Assembly (NCBI RefSeq): GCF_010468615.1
Contig: NZ_WUEH01000015.1
Location: 1-64,000, forward strand
Reading direction: 5' to 3'
Origin: Pseudodesulfovibrio sp. JC047
GTDB taxonomy: Bacteria > Desulfobacterota > Desulfovibrionia > Desulfovibrionales > Desulfovibrionaceae
Length of the DNA stretch: 64,000 nucleotides
Both the position numbers and the translations under genes were made by a program. Position 1 is the stretch's first letter, and each line of letters opens with the position of its first letter. Of this stretch, positions 56,766-64,000 are shown piece by piece. Below the pieces are notes generated by a model. It searched no databases, was not told the DNA's origin, and saw only the letters and a program-made list of their open reading frames with translations.

Positions 56766-57596
56766 TTAGAGAATCACTGCGTCGTCGTCGCACTGGATTT
56801 CGATGACGCCGTCGGGGTCGATCAGACAGGCTCCGGCACTGAGCATGTGGTCAACCAGATGCGCGGCTTTTTCCGGCACCCAGTCCACGAAGGCCTTGAC
56901 CTGCTGCCCTTCTGCCAGCCCGGCGGCATTGCGATGATAGACAAAGCACTTGCGCATTCCGTCATCCAGCGGCAGGCCGGTGTGGAACATCCAGGTGATG
57001 CCGAGCCAGGTGCGGGATTCGGTGCCTTTGAGCCAGGGATATTGTTCGCCCGCATAGTCGCTGGACTTGAATTCCTGGATATTGAGCAATTCATTCCACT
57101 GATGCGGCCCGACAACCGCGAAACGGTGGCCGTCGTCCGGCACGTCGTTGGCGTTCATCGTTCCAAAGGCCTGAAGGATCTTGTCCTTGGTCAGCCCGGT
57201 ATCGGCTTGGGCGACCACGTTGGCGGCCCCGCCGAGTTTGGTGATGATGAGTTCGTCGATCTTGCGGCCCAAGGCCCAGGCTCCGGCGTTGGCGGCGACC
57301 TGTTTCTCATCGCCCTTGTCCTTGAGTTCATCGAGCTTGTCGATGTACTCGGCGGCATACCAATCAGACAGCGTGCAGGACACATTCGAGTGATTGAGAT
57401 TCATGAGCGGGACGTTGCCGTGGCGGGTTTTCTTGCCTGCCGCGCCCTTGCCGACTTTCTGAAAAACGCATTTCGACCCTTCGACTTCGGTTTGAAGCCG
57501 GACGGTCTGGCGCATCTTTGATCCCTGGGCCTGATAGGCCTGATGGACCATTTCAACATATTGGGTGACAAAACCATTACTGACAGTTGTGGACAT
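56766..57596 (-). CDS. Phage major capsid protein
   Basis: A 276-residue intact protein matching HK97-fold podoviral capsids (Phage_capsid_2-like): MSTTVSNGFVTQYVEMVHQAYQAQGSKM, RHGNVPLMNLNHSNVSCTLSDWYAAEYIDKLDE, VVGPHQWNELLNI and a C-terminal beta region. In BPP-1/T7-like phages the capsid gene follows scaffold; here the scaffold, Bbp19-like and portal genes are 44 kb away at 9.6-12.8 kb. The gene is full length with no frameshift. A 157-bp leader separates it from the control block at 57753-57833. Confidence 0.8.
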   Translation of the reverse strand: MSTTVSNGFVTQYVEMVHQAYQAQGSKMRQTVRLQTEVEGSKCVFQKVGKGAAGKKTRHGNVPLMNLNHSNVSCTLSDWYAAEYIDKLDELKDKGDEKQVAANAGAWALGRKIDELIITKLGGAANVVAQADTGLTKDKILQAFGTMNANDVPDDGHRFAVVGPHQWNELLNIQEFKSSDYAGEQYPWLKGTESRTWLGITWMFHTGLPLDDGMRKCFVYHRNAAGLAEGQQVKAFVDWVPEKAAHLVDHMLSAGACLIDPDGVIEIQCDDDAVIL

Positions 57597-57752
57597 CGTT
57601 TTCTCCTTGTCCTTTACGAGTTTTCAACGAGTCCGGGTATCCGAGCTGTGTCCTGTCAACGGGTGTCCTCACAATCGTGGGCAAAAACCGTTTTGTCGCG
57701 ATATAAAGGGCCGTCTGCCGAGACTTCCGGGCCGGTTGGACAACCGTAGCAC

Positions 57753-57833
57753 GGGTTTTTTGCAAAGGCGGAGAATGTCATTGAATGTACAGTAAAATCA
57801 TTTGATTCGTATAAGATTGCAGCTTGACAGGGG
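57753..57833 (-). promoter_or_regulatory. Shared phage-locus control block, copy 2
   Basis: This is the counterpart of 12801-12881. Positions: AATGTCATTGAATGTA 57774-57789, AATCA 57796-57800, GTATAA 57809-57814, CTTGACAGGGG 57823-57833; offsets 0, 22, 35 and 49 are identical to copy 1, and 45 of the 60 bases from 57774 match without gaps. The block lies 5' of the capsid gene on its strand. A regulator that recognises CCCCTGTCAAG and/or TACATTCAATGACATT would switch on both head loci together. Confidence 0.7.
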
Positions 57834-57942
57834 GTGTGAAATGGTTTTGTCCGCGCTGCAACAGCGGGATACCGCCATTCTTTTTGCCAATCTGTGGGGA
57901 GTTGTGTAGTCTTTGTGAAACCGTTTTTCCTTGGAGGTACGG

Positions 57943-58491
57943 ATGGCTGGTGAACGTTTTCAATTTTTTCTTCCCGAAATCAGTTCGGGCCGGTTGGAAT
58001 GTCGGCTGATAGCCGGAGATTCTCATTATGACCTGAGCGTTCACTCCACGTTTTCCGAACCGCTCAAGGATCTGTTCCGGTGTCTGTGCGATGTCCATGG
58101 CCTGTCCGCTCCAACCGATATGGGGTCGGATTATCGGCATACTGAATTCGAATGGGGTGGCGAAGGTTGGTTGTATTATTGGACAATCACTCCCCGGCCA
58201 AAGAACAGATTGGACGTCGTTGTCGAGTTCAAGGGAAAACGCGAAGTGGATGGCGACGAATTTCCTGTCTGGAAAATCGACATCACGACCACCTGGCGAT
58301 CACTGGCGGATCAGGTCTTTACCCAGGCTTCCGAGATGCTGTGGATGTATGGTTTTACCGGCTATTATGACCGCTGGAGCAAGGATTTCCCAACCGGTCC
58401 CATGATGCGTCTGGGCCATTTGCTTCACGACAAACCTGTCGATACCGACGATTTTTCCCGCGAATTGGGCTATCTGGCTGAAACGAGATAA
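57943..58491 (+). CDS. Conserved hypothetical protein
   Basis: A 182-residue soluble protein, start 57943 (MAGERFQFFLPEIS) with GGAGGT upstream. It is rich in Trp, Tyr and Asp (EFEWGGEGWLYYWTITPRP; WSKDFPTGPMMRLGHLLHDKPVD). I do not recognise a domain. Divergent from the capsid operon, with the shared control block in between; whether it is linked to the phage genes is unknown, and its coding style looks host-like. Confidence 0.7.
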   Translation: MAGERFQFFLPEISSGRLECRLIAGDSHYDLSVHSTFSEPLKDLFRCLCDVHGLSAPTDMGSDYRHTEFEWGGEGWLYYWTITPRPKNRLDVVVEFKGKREVDGDEFPVWKIDITTTWRSLADQVFTQASEMLWMYGFTGYYDRWSKDFPTGPMMRLGHLLHDKPVDTDDFSRELGYLAETR

Positions 58492-58585
58492 TACCTCGTG
58501 TGCCCTGAAATTTGACGCCCCTGCACAATTTGTGGAGGGGCTGATTTGACGTGGTTTTGTTTAAAAAAAAGAAATTGGATGTTCC

Positions 58586-59002
58586 ATGAAATCATATCGC
58601 AAGGAATTGTTTTTCGAGGTCCCGACACGCCGGGCGTTCATCAATATCACGGATGACGTGGAGGCCTGCCTGCGGGAATCCGGCATTCGTGAAGGCCTGT
58701 GCCTGGTGAATGCGATGCATATTACGGCGTCGGTGTTCATCAATGATGACGAATCCGGTCTGCACCATGACTATGAGGTCTGGCTGGAGAAACTCGCTCC
58801 ACACGAGCCGGTGAATCAGTATCGGCATAACGGATACGAGGATAATGCGGACGCCCATATGAAGCGGCAGGTCATGGGTCGGGAAGTCGTGGTGGCGATC
58901 ACGGACGGCCAACTCGACTTCGGCACCTGGGAGCGCATTTTTTACGGAGAATTCGATGGTCGCCGCCGGAAACGCGTCCTGGTTAAGATCATCGGCGAAT
59001 AA
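58586..59002 (+). CDS. yjbQ: YjbQ/UPF0047 family protein
   Basis: A 138-residue protein of the YjbQ (UPF0047) family, for which secondary thiamine-phosphate synthase activity has been reported in some members. Family motifs: [70 protein letters not shown] with the conserved His and the [13 protein letters not shown] signature. The ribosome-binding site before 58586 is weak (GGATG). Biological role is not settled. Confidence 0.92.
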   Translation: MKSYRKELFFEVPTRRAFINITDDVEACLRESGIREGLCLVNAMHITASVFINDDESGLHHDYEVWLEKLAPHEPVNQYRHNGYEDNADAHMKRQVMGREVVVAITDGQLDFGTWERIFYGEFDGRRRKRVLVKIIGE

Positions 59003-59061
59003 TAGCCCGGCACGAATATTCTTGACCTTTTGCCATTTTCTCTATTATGAGAAACGCCCGT

Positions 59062-59138
59062 GCGCCAGTAGCTCAGTTGGATAGAGCATCGGCCTTCTAA
59101 GCCGACGGCCGGGGGTTCGAATCCTCCCTGGCGCACCA
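59062..59138 (+). tRNA. tRNA-Arg (anticodon TCT)
   Basis: A 77-nt gene with encoded CCA. Acceptor GCGCCAG (59062-59068) pairs with CTGGCGC (59128-59134); D-arm AGCTCAGTTGGATAGAGC; the anticodon stem TCGGC/GCCGA encloses the loop CTTCTAA with anticodon TCT, reading AGA and AGG arginine codons; T-arm GGGTTCGAATC. It lies 1.2 kb from the capsid locus, but I see no att-like duplication of its 3' end. Confidence 0.97.
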
Positions 59139-59149
59139 TGAGGAAAGAT

Positions 59150-59183
59150 AAGGGGTTAACGAGAAATCGTTCGCCCCTTTTTT
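59150..59183 (+). terminator. Terminator of tRNA-Arg
   Basis: AAGGGG...CCCCTT stem with an inner AACGA/TCGTT stem and loop GAAA, ending in TTTTTT, 12 bp after the tRNA. Confidence 0.85.
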
Positions 59184-59393
59184 CGTGTTTGTTCCTTGGA
59201 GAGTGTGGCCTTGTTTTTAAATGAGCCGACAGTCATCCTGAAAATTGTCGTTCACCAACCCTTCTTCTCTGGTTCGTTGCAAGCCATACTCGCTCTGAAA
59301 TCAAAAAGAGAAATCCTTTCAATTCGGGGTGGAATTTGGCATGGATACTTCCTGCATACGGCGTGAATTCAATTCATTCAAAGGGATTTTACT

Positions 59394-60575
59394 ATGACAC
59401 TATTGGGAACAGCCAAAACGGCATCTGCAAAGAAAATGATGCTGCTTGGTGGTGGCGAGCTTGGTAAGGAAGTTGCGATTGAAGCGCAGCGTCTTGGCGT
59501 TGAGGTCATTGTGGTTGACCGCTATGAAGACACCCCTGCCATGCAGGTGGCGCACCGCTCTTATACCATGTCCATGCTGGATGGCGATGCGCTTCGTCGA
59601 GTCATCACAGAAGAGAAACCCGACTATATTGTGCCTGAAATCGAGGCGATTGCCACGGCGACTTTGGTCGAGCTTGAAAAAGAGGGATTCAATGTTGTCC
59701 CCACTGCCAATGCCACGAAGCTGACAATGGATCGTGAAGGGATTCGGCGTCTTGCCGCTGAAGAGGTCGGTCTGACCACGTCGCCTTACCGCTTTGCCGA
59801 CACAGAAGAAGAATACCGGGCGGCCGTGGCTGAAATCGGCATCCCCTGTGTGATCAAGCCTGTCATGAGCTCTTCAGGAAAAGGCCAATCCACGGTGAAA
59901 AGTGAGGCCGATATCCAAAAGGCGTGGGAGTATTCCCAGTCTGGCGGACGCACTGGCGAAGGGCGTATCATTGTCGAAAAATTCGTTCCTTTTGATTATG
60001 AAATTACCCTTTTGACCGTGCGTCACGTCGATGGAACAACATTTTGTGAGCCGATTGGGCACCGACAGGACAATGGGGATTATCGGGAATCCTGGCAGCC
60101 GCAACCCATGAGTGAGGCCGCCCTTGCCAAAGCGCAAGACTATGCTCGCAAAATTACAGACGCTCTGGGTGGGCGCGGCCTTTTTGGGGTTGAACTTTTT
60201 GTCAAAGATGATGATATCCTCTTCAGCGAAGTCTCCCCTCGCCCGCACGACACGGGACTGGTGACTGTCATCTCTCAGGATTTGAGTGAATTTGCCCTGC
60301 ATGTACGAGCTATTTTGGGCTTGCCGATTCCGGGTATCCGTCAATACGGAGCCGCCGCTTCGAGTGTGATCTTATCCAACGGCACATCAGACAAACCCGC
60401 CTTTGATGGCGTTGATGATGCGCTTCGCGAGCCGGATACAAATATGCTGATTTTCGGTAAAGGCGAATGTGCTGGAGTCCGTCGGCTTGGCGTTGCCCTG
60501 GCCCTTGCTGATGACGTGACGAGTGCTGTGGAGAAGGCAAAAAAAGTTTCTTCTGCGGTCACTGTTTCATATTAG
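59394..60575 (+). CDS. purT: Formate-dependent phosphoribosylglycinamide formyltransferase
   Basis: A 393-residue ATP-grasp enzyme that converts GAR plus formate and ATP to formyl-GAR in purine synthesis. Motifs: [19 protein letters not shown], the ATP-grasp loop [40 protein letters not shown]. Formate use suits an anaerobe that produces or consumes formate. The ATG at 59394 has AAAGGG upstream. The codon choice (more T-ending codons) is somewhat unlike neighbours, which may indicate transfer; not conclusive. Confidence 0.96.
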   Translation: MTLLGTAKTASAKKMMLLGGGELGKEVAIEAQRLGVEVIVVDRYEDTPAMQVAHRSYTMSMLDGDALRRVITEEKPDYIVPEIEAIATATLVELEKEGFNVVPTANATKLTMDREGIRRLAAEEVGLTTSPYRFADTEEEYRAAVAEIGIPCVIKPVMSSSGKGQSTVKSEADIQKAWEYSQSGGRTGEGRIIVEKFVPFDYEITLLTVRHVDGTTFCEPIGHRQDNGDYRESWQPQPMSEAALAKAQDYARKITDALGGRGLFGVELFVKDDDILFSEVSPRPHDTGLVTVISQDLSEFALHVRAILGLPIPGIRQYGAAASSVILSNGTSDKPAFDGVDDALREPDTNMLIFGKGECAGVRRLGVALALADDVTSAVEKAKKVSSAVTVSY

Positions 60576-60607
60576 AAACCATATGAACCGACCATGATAC
60601 GGAACAA

Positions 60608-60640
60608 AGCCGAGTGCGTATAGAACGCGCTCGGCTTTTT
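60608..60640 (+). terminator. Rho-independent terminator of purT
   Basis: AGCCGAGTGCGT (60608-60619) pairs with ACGCGCTCGGCT (60625-60636; one G-T-type mismatch), followed by TTTTT. Confidence 0.9.
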
Positions 60641-60750
60641 GCACATTGAGAGAAAGCGGACTTCGCAACAGGGTGAGCGCGTGCTTGGAGCATGGGCACG
60701 GTGTGTCGTCAGGCCGCACGATTTGGGGAATTGGTGGTCCCTGAAAAGGG

Positions 60751-61413
60751 TCAAACGTTCTTCAAGAAGAGTTCACCAGTCCACGTATACCCTTCTTCCG
60801 TGAAATCTATGAATTGCTTTGGGTCGGTGATGGCATTTTCAATAAGCCATCTGACAAATCGACCTTTGATGTGTTTTCCCTGATGACCGGCCGGCATCTT
60901 TTTTCCTGCTTTTTTCAGGACGAATTCGACTTCAATTCCATGCTCATATCTGACCGCTTTCTTGTGTGCTTGCGGCAAGACATCAATGACAAAGGTGTTT
61001 TTCAATTGCTCTGAATTGGCATTTACCCACCTTTTGGCGGCCTGGAGTTTATCAATTTTCAAACGATAGTTGGGAATCAAATCAGTCGGGGCAACAAGGC
61101 CGAACAATCCTGAGACGATGCGCACTTTGTCGTTGAAGTCGGATGTGTTTTTCAGCGTGTGATATGCAATAGCGTCGTACACAACACCCGTATAGCGTTC
61201 GATTGCTGGCAGTGTTTTTGAATTGAGGACGTTGGCGTTGACAGCCTGTGCTTTTTTGAGCGCCTTTTCCTTGAGTCCATATAATTTTTGAGGATCAGCT
61301 TTTTCAATCGCAGCAAGCAAGTCAGCCGTGATGCCCGATACAGACTTCAAGGGATTGTTCTTCCCTCCATCAGCCTTTCCCTCAGAGGGTGGAATCAAGA
61401 GACGAGTTTTCAT
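60751..61413 (-). CDS. yaaA: Peroxide stress protein YaaA
   Basis: A 220-residue DUF328 protein. In E. coli YaaA limits free iron during peroxide stress and binds DNA with a helix-hairpin-helix. Motifs: IPPSEGKADGG, RYTGVVYDAIAYHTL, VRIVSGLFGLVAPTDLIPNYRLK, and the C-terminal AVRYEHGIEVEFVLKKAGKK. Start 61413 (MKTRLLIPP) has GAGG upstream. Confidence 0.94.
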   Translation of the reverse strand: MKTRLLIPPSEGKADGGKNNPLKSVSGITADLLAAIEKADPQKLYGLKEKALKKAQAVNANVLNSKTLPAIERYTGVVYDAIAYHTLKNTSDFNDKVRIVSGLFGLVAPTDLIPNYRLKIDKLQAAKRWVNANSEQLKNTFVIDVLPQAHKKAVRYEHGIEVEFVLKKAGKKMPAGHQGKHIKGRFVRWLIENAITDPKQFIDFTEEGYTWTGELFLKNV

Positions 61414-61520
61414 AAAATCCTCAGTGGTTGAGATGGGACACATGCAATTTCGTGCATGATATTCGAGCGGTCGATGCCATCATTTGAGAGAATATCCTGA
61501 ATTCTTCACGCAGACAATAG

Positions 61521-61690
61521 GGGCAGGCTTTAGCCTTGCATTACGATCAAGTTGGTTCCCTGCGCGCTGTTGCTGGCATATTGGGCAACGTGATATAAGA
61601 CGTGCTGTTTGTTGGCGTGATTACGATCCAAACACTGGCCGGTGGACCGCACCTGATCCGCTTGGGGTGTTCCAAATATTTGACGAAGGT
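61521..61690 (+). pseudogene. Rhs repeat core remnant
   Basis: From 61521 one frame reads GQALALHYDQVGSLRAVAGILGNVI then stops; from about 61607 another frame reads RDYDPNTGRWTAPDPLG. Both are hallmark segments of the Rhs-repeat core (YDQxGSLRAV...GNVI and RDYDPxTGRWTxPDPLG) that are normally separated by about 35-45 residues. Here the middle is deleted and the frame is shifted, so this is a short fragment of an Rhs toxin-delivery gene. The DPLG end usually marks the junction to a variable toxin domain. Confidence 0.8.
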
Positions 61691-61819
61691 CCTGGCGGCA
61701 GAATCGTTGGAAGCATGATCAATGACCCCGGATGGTCCCCATGCCCTTGGTGTTGTTTTTGCCTCATGATGTCCAAATCAAGAAAAACAATGAGCGTATT
61801 GGTTTATGCGGGAGTAGGT

Positions 61820-62074
61820 ATGAATTGTGACGAATGCAACAGCAAGGTCCACAAGCTCGATAAGCGAGTTGGCGGATGTGTATGTGTCGCCTTGGGCGTG
61901 TTGACAAGCTTACGGCTCAACCCAGAACTGTCATTGAGGTTCGCTGGGTCAGTGTCTTTCTGGGTTATTCTATTCATTATTCCAGGCATGATGCTTTTGT
62001 TGTCTCAGCCCAGATACAATTATTGGTGCTCAAGCTGTCAGAAAATGGTTTCAGTGCATGAAGCCGCGAGTTGA
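61820..62074 (+). CDS. Small zinc-ribbon membrane protein beside an Rhs remnant
   Basis: An 84-residue protein: N-terminal CDEC pair (Cys3, Cys6), a cytoplasmic start, a hydrophobic core (GVLTSLRLNPELSLRFAGSVSFWVILFIIPGMMLLL) forming one or two helices, and a second CSSC pair near the C-terminus. Two CxxC pairs could form a zinc ribbon on one membrane side. GGAG lies just upstream of ATG 61820. It could be a leftover cargo or immunity gene of the Rhs locus, or an independent small protein; I do not recognise a family. Confidence 0.6.
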   Translation: MNCDECNSKVHKLDKRVGGCVCVALGVLTSLRLNPELSLRFAGSVSFWVILFIIPGMMLLLSQPRYNYWCSSCQKMVSVHEAAS

Positions 62075-62079
62075 AAAGA

Positions 62080-62113
62080 CACAGGGCCACCGCGTGCGGT
62101 GGCCCTGTGGTGT
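62080..62113. terminator. Bidirectional hairpin terminator
   Basis: CACAGGGCCACCG (62080-62092) pairs perfectly with CGGTGGCCCTGTG (62097-62109) with loop CGTG, between the zinc-ribbon gene and the converging nucleoside-permease-family gene. Confidence 0.85.
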
Positions 62114-62134
62114 TTGATGGTGACGAAAATGGAC

Positions 62135-63142
62135 TTATTTGGCGGGGACGCCGTCTTTCCATTCGGACCAGTGGCTGACAACTTCGTTCACGAAAACGGA
62201 ACCGACGTCATAGGTGTTTCGAATGCCGGTCGAAAAGCCGCCGGGGTAGTTGCCCGGAGCCGGATCGAGATGTTCCAGCGTGGTCTCATTGGGGTTCCCC
62301 TGATCGAAGTTTACTGCCGTGCGCAGGCTCAGCACCCGGTCGCCATGGCCGAACTTCTTGATGACGTACCCAACGGCAACGCCTTCCATTTCGGTGATGA
62401 TGTAGGTGCCGGCGTTGTTGACGTCACAGACGTATTGCGCTTCCTTGGACAGGGTCGGGCCGTGGAAAAACGTATCGCTTGCCACATGCGTGCCCACGCC
62501 AACGAACGGTGTCCGTTGTGCCGTTTTCTGAGGGTATTTCTGACGATATTTCTGGGACATTTCGGAGTCCTTCAACGGCGTGTCTTTGGTCAATTCAAAG
62601 GCGCGCTTCACCAGCTCGGGATTGATTGTGATCGTGCGAACAGCTTCATATCCCTTGCGAAGGGAAAACAGCGGTTGGCCTTCAGGCACTTCGCCTGCGC
62701 CCCAACGGTGCCCGAGATCGTAGTCCACCAAGTAGTCTGCCCAGAACACGGACGCCACAGTGCCAACGCTGGGCGGCGTGCCGCCGCACCCGGTGATGAT
62801 GAAATACGTGTCGGAGAAATCAAACTGGGGGTTTGCGAGAATGGCGGTCATGCTGGACGAGCTGCGCACTTTGCCCATACCCAGAACACTGCCGGCCACG
62901 CCGTCCTTGTTGACCCAGACAGGCCGCTCGGCCCCGACAACCGTATATTCCGTCGAATCTTTGAGATACCCTTCATACCAGTGCTGAAATTCACCGGCCT
63001 TGTCGCCGCTCAGTTTGCCTATTTCAAACTGGGCACCCACAAAGACCTTGATCTTGACGGGGGCCGCAGCCACTGCCGAGCTGGCCATGCCAACCAACAT
63101 GATCAGGGCAATGACCATGACCTTCAATTCTTTCATTTTCAT
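62135..63142 (-). CDS. Purine nucleoside permease family protein (NUP, PF06516)
   Basis: A 335-residue exported protein with an N-terminal signal peptide (MKMKELKVMVIALIMLVGMASSAVAA) and the NUP family fold, which is related to nucleoside phosphorylases. Motifs: IKVFVGAQFEIG, YFIITGCGGTPPSVGTVASVFWADYLVDYDLGHR and AGTYIITEMEGVAVGYVIKKFG. Described fungal and bacterial members take part in nucleoside uptake; periplasmic cleavage or binding of purine nucleosides is the most likely role. AAGGAT precedes the start. Monocistronic. Confidence 0.88.
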   Translation of the reverse strand: MKMKELKVMVIALIMLVGMASSAVAAAPVKIKVFVGAQFEIGKLSGDKAGEFQHWYEGYLKDSTEYTVVGAERPVWVNKDGVAGSVLGMGKVRSSSSMTAILANPQFDFSDTYFIITGCGGTPPSVGTVASVFWADYLVDYDLGHRWGAGEVPEGQPLFSLRKGYEAVRTITINPELVKRAFELTKDTPLKDSEMSQKYRQKYPQKTAQRTPFVGVGTHVASDTFFHGPTLSKEAQYVCDVNNAGTYIITEMEGVAVGYVIKKFGHGDRVLSLRTAVNFDQGNPNETTLEHLDPAPGNYPGGFSTGIRNTYDVGSVFVNEVVSHWSEWKDGVPAK

Positions 63143-63435
63143 TCGAAATCCTTTTTCATCTATGCCTAAACATTCAAGAACAATCGAATCGTGTATGAAA
63201 AAAGTATGGCGCAGTCAATTGGTATTCAATGGGAAATGGAGTCTGTTCAACAGCCCTTTTCTTTTCTCTGAAGCACGTGCTTTTTTTCATGGCTTTTCCT
63301 TGGGGCTTCAGTCCATATCAAACACGGTGTTCAGTCCGTTTTTTACCCGAATAGTGCTGAAAACAGCAATATTCGGGTGGCCGGGCATACCGGAAGTCGG
63401 GTACTCTCGGTTTTGCACAGCATGGAGGATGATAC
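63143..63435. other. Divergent intergenic region with palindromes
   Basis: A perfect 12-bp palindrome AAGCACGTGCTT (63271-63282) followed by TTTTT, and an imperfect hairpin CCCGAATAGTGCTG (63346-63359) pairing with CAGCAATATTCGGG (63364-63377). They lie between the divergent nucleoside-permease-family and AraC-MGMT genes and may be operators or an attenuator; no known box is recognised. Confidence 0.4.
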
Positions 63436-64000
63436 ATGGAAGACACTGCATTTGACTCGGAAGAGTATGACCGAATAGAACGCGCCATTCTATTTATTGA
63501 AGACAATTTCACGTCGCAACCGAGCCTTGAAGCGATTGCGGCCAGTGTGAATTTGAGTAAATTCCATTTCAACAGATTATTCAAACGTTGGGCCGGGGTA
63601 AGCCCCCTTCAATTTCAGCAATACATGACGCTTGAATATACGAAACACAAACTTGCCCAGGCTCGGAGCGTGTTGGAGGCTGCCCACGATGTCGGATTGT
63701 CCGGTCCCGGGCGGTTGCATGATCTGTTCGTGAATTTTGAGGCCATGACCCCCGGAGAATACAAGAAACAGGGACGTGGTCTGACGATTACCTACGGTTT
63801 TGGCCCTTCTCCTTTCGGGGAATGTCTGCTGGCAACAACGCCTCGCGGGATTTGCTCTCTTGGTTTCGTGCAGCATGGTGATCGACAGGATGTGATGCAG
63901 CAATTGTTCGACCAGTGGCCGGGTGCCATGTTCACGGAGGATGGGCAGGCCATCTCTCTGGTGCTCGATCAGGTCTTCAACCGAGACGCGCACGATGCGT
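63436..64000 (+). CDS. AraC-type regulator fused to O6-methylguanine-DNA methyltransferase (partial)
   Basis: The first 188 residues are visible; the gene runs off the right edge. Residues about 12-112 are an AraC double helix-turn-helix (LEAIAASVNLSKFHFNRLFKRWAGVSPLQF, DVGLSGPGRLHDLFVNFEAMTPGEYK). From about residue 115 an MGMT N-domain begins (GLTITYGFGPSPFGECLLATTPRGICSLGF). This is the Ada-like order without the N-terminal Ada Zn domain; the acceptor PCHR motif would lie beyond the window. Probably repairs alkylated guanine and self-regulates. GGAGG precedes the ATG. Confidence 0.87.
   Translation, partial: MEDTAFDSEEYDRIERAILFIEDNFTSQPSLEAIAASVNLSKFHFNRLFKRWAGVSPLQFQQYMTLEYTKHKLAQARSVLEAAHDVGLSGPGRLHDLFVNFEAMTPGEYKKQGRGLTITYGFGPSPFGECLLATTPRGICSLGFVQHGDRQDVMQQLFDQWPGAMFTEDGQAISLVLDQVFNRDAHDA

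Noticed and set aside
59062-59138. tRNA-Arg as the integration site for the capsid locus 1.5 kb away.
   Set aside because: No duplicated tRNA 3' end, no integrase, and two host-type genes lie between. No support for integration here.
59181-59393. Possible purine riboswitch in the purT leader.
   Set aside because: I could not find a conserved purine aptamer core or a convincing terminator/antiterminator; left unannotated.

Overview
The window comes from a free-living Gram-negative anaerobe, most likely a sulfate reducer of the Desulfovibrionaceae (Desulfovibrio or Pseudodesulfovibrio type). The evidence is a complete orange-protein (ORP)-type cluster of NifX-like proteins and ferredoxin-MinD ATPases, a DUF39 homocysteine-synthesis protein, a divergent DnaA followed by dnaN, gyrB and gyrA, and several Cache-type chemoreceptors. 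The species cannot be fixed from sequence reading alone. The region spans a probable chromosomal origin at about 43.1-43.4 kb.

Layout. 1-1.0 kb: what looks like the minus-strand leader of a ribosomal RNA operon (boxA, two tandem promoters) whose 16S gene would lie just left of the window, then an intergenic repeat element. 1.0-9.5 kb: housekeeping genes (DUF362 ferredoxin, chemoreceptor, nfo, HAD phosphatase, zupT/znuA metal uptake, rlmN). 9.6-12.9 kb: a tight four-gene phage-head operon (small protein, portal, Bbp19-like, scaffold). 12.9-21.6 kb: universal stress protein, DUF4390 plus NtrY-like kinase, SDR protein, peroxiredoxin, M16C peptidase. 22.2-24.1 kb: two exporters and a solute-binding protein. 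24.3-27.9 kb: the ORP-type cluster. 28-36.3 kb: sensors, comM, an RsbW-GNAT fusion, a chemoreceptor, a lipoprotein and a MerR-like protein. 36.6-40.8 kb: pabA-pabB-pabC and ftsEX. 41.8-50.9 kb: DUF39 gene, oriC, dnaA-dnaN-gyrB-gyrA. 51-55.6 kb: a TPR lipoprotein, glycosyltransferase-phosphatase-glycosyltransferase genes and fabI. 56.4-57.6 kb: a second phage-head locus (capsid plus small protein). 58-64 kb: yjbQ, tRNA-Arg, purT, yaaA, an Rhs remnant, a nucleoside permease and the start of an AraC-MGMT gene.

Two observations stand out. First, genes that are normally contiguous in a podovirus head module (portal-Bbp19-scaffold-capsid) are split between two loci 44 kb apart. Each locus is preceded by the same 81-bp block, about 74 % identical without gaps and with four sub-motifs at exactly equal spacing. 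No terminase, tail, lysis, integrase or repressor gene lies beside either locus. This is what a dispersed, co-regulated domesticated phage or gene-transfer-agent system would look like. Second, five copies of a 300-317-bp composite intergenic element occur, each bounded by two different long palindromes. Four of the five sit between convergent genes, and extra solo palindromes and tandem arrays accompany them. They encode no recognisable protein and create misleading short ORFs.
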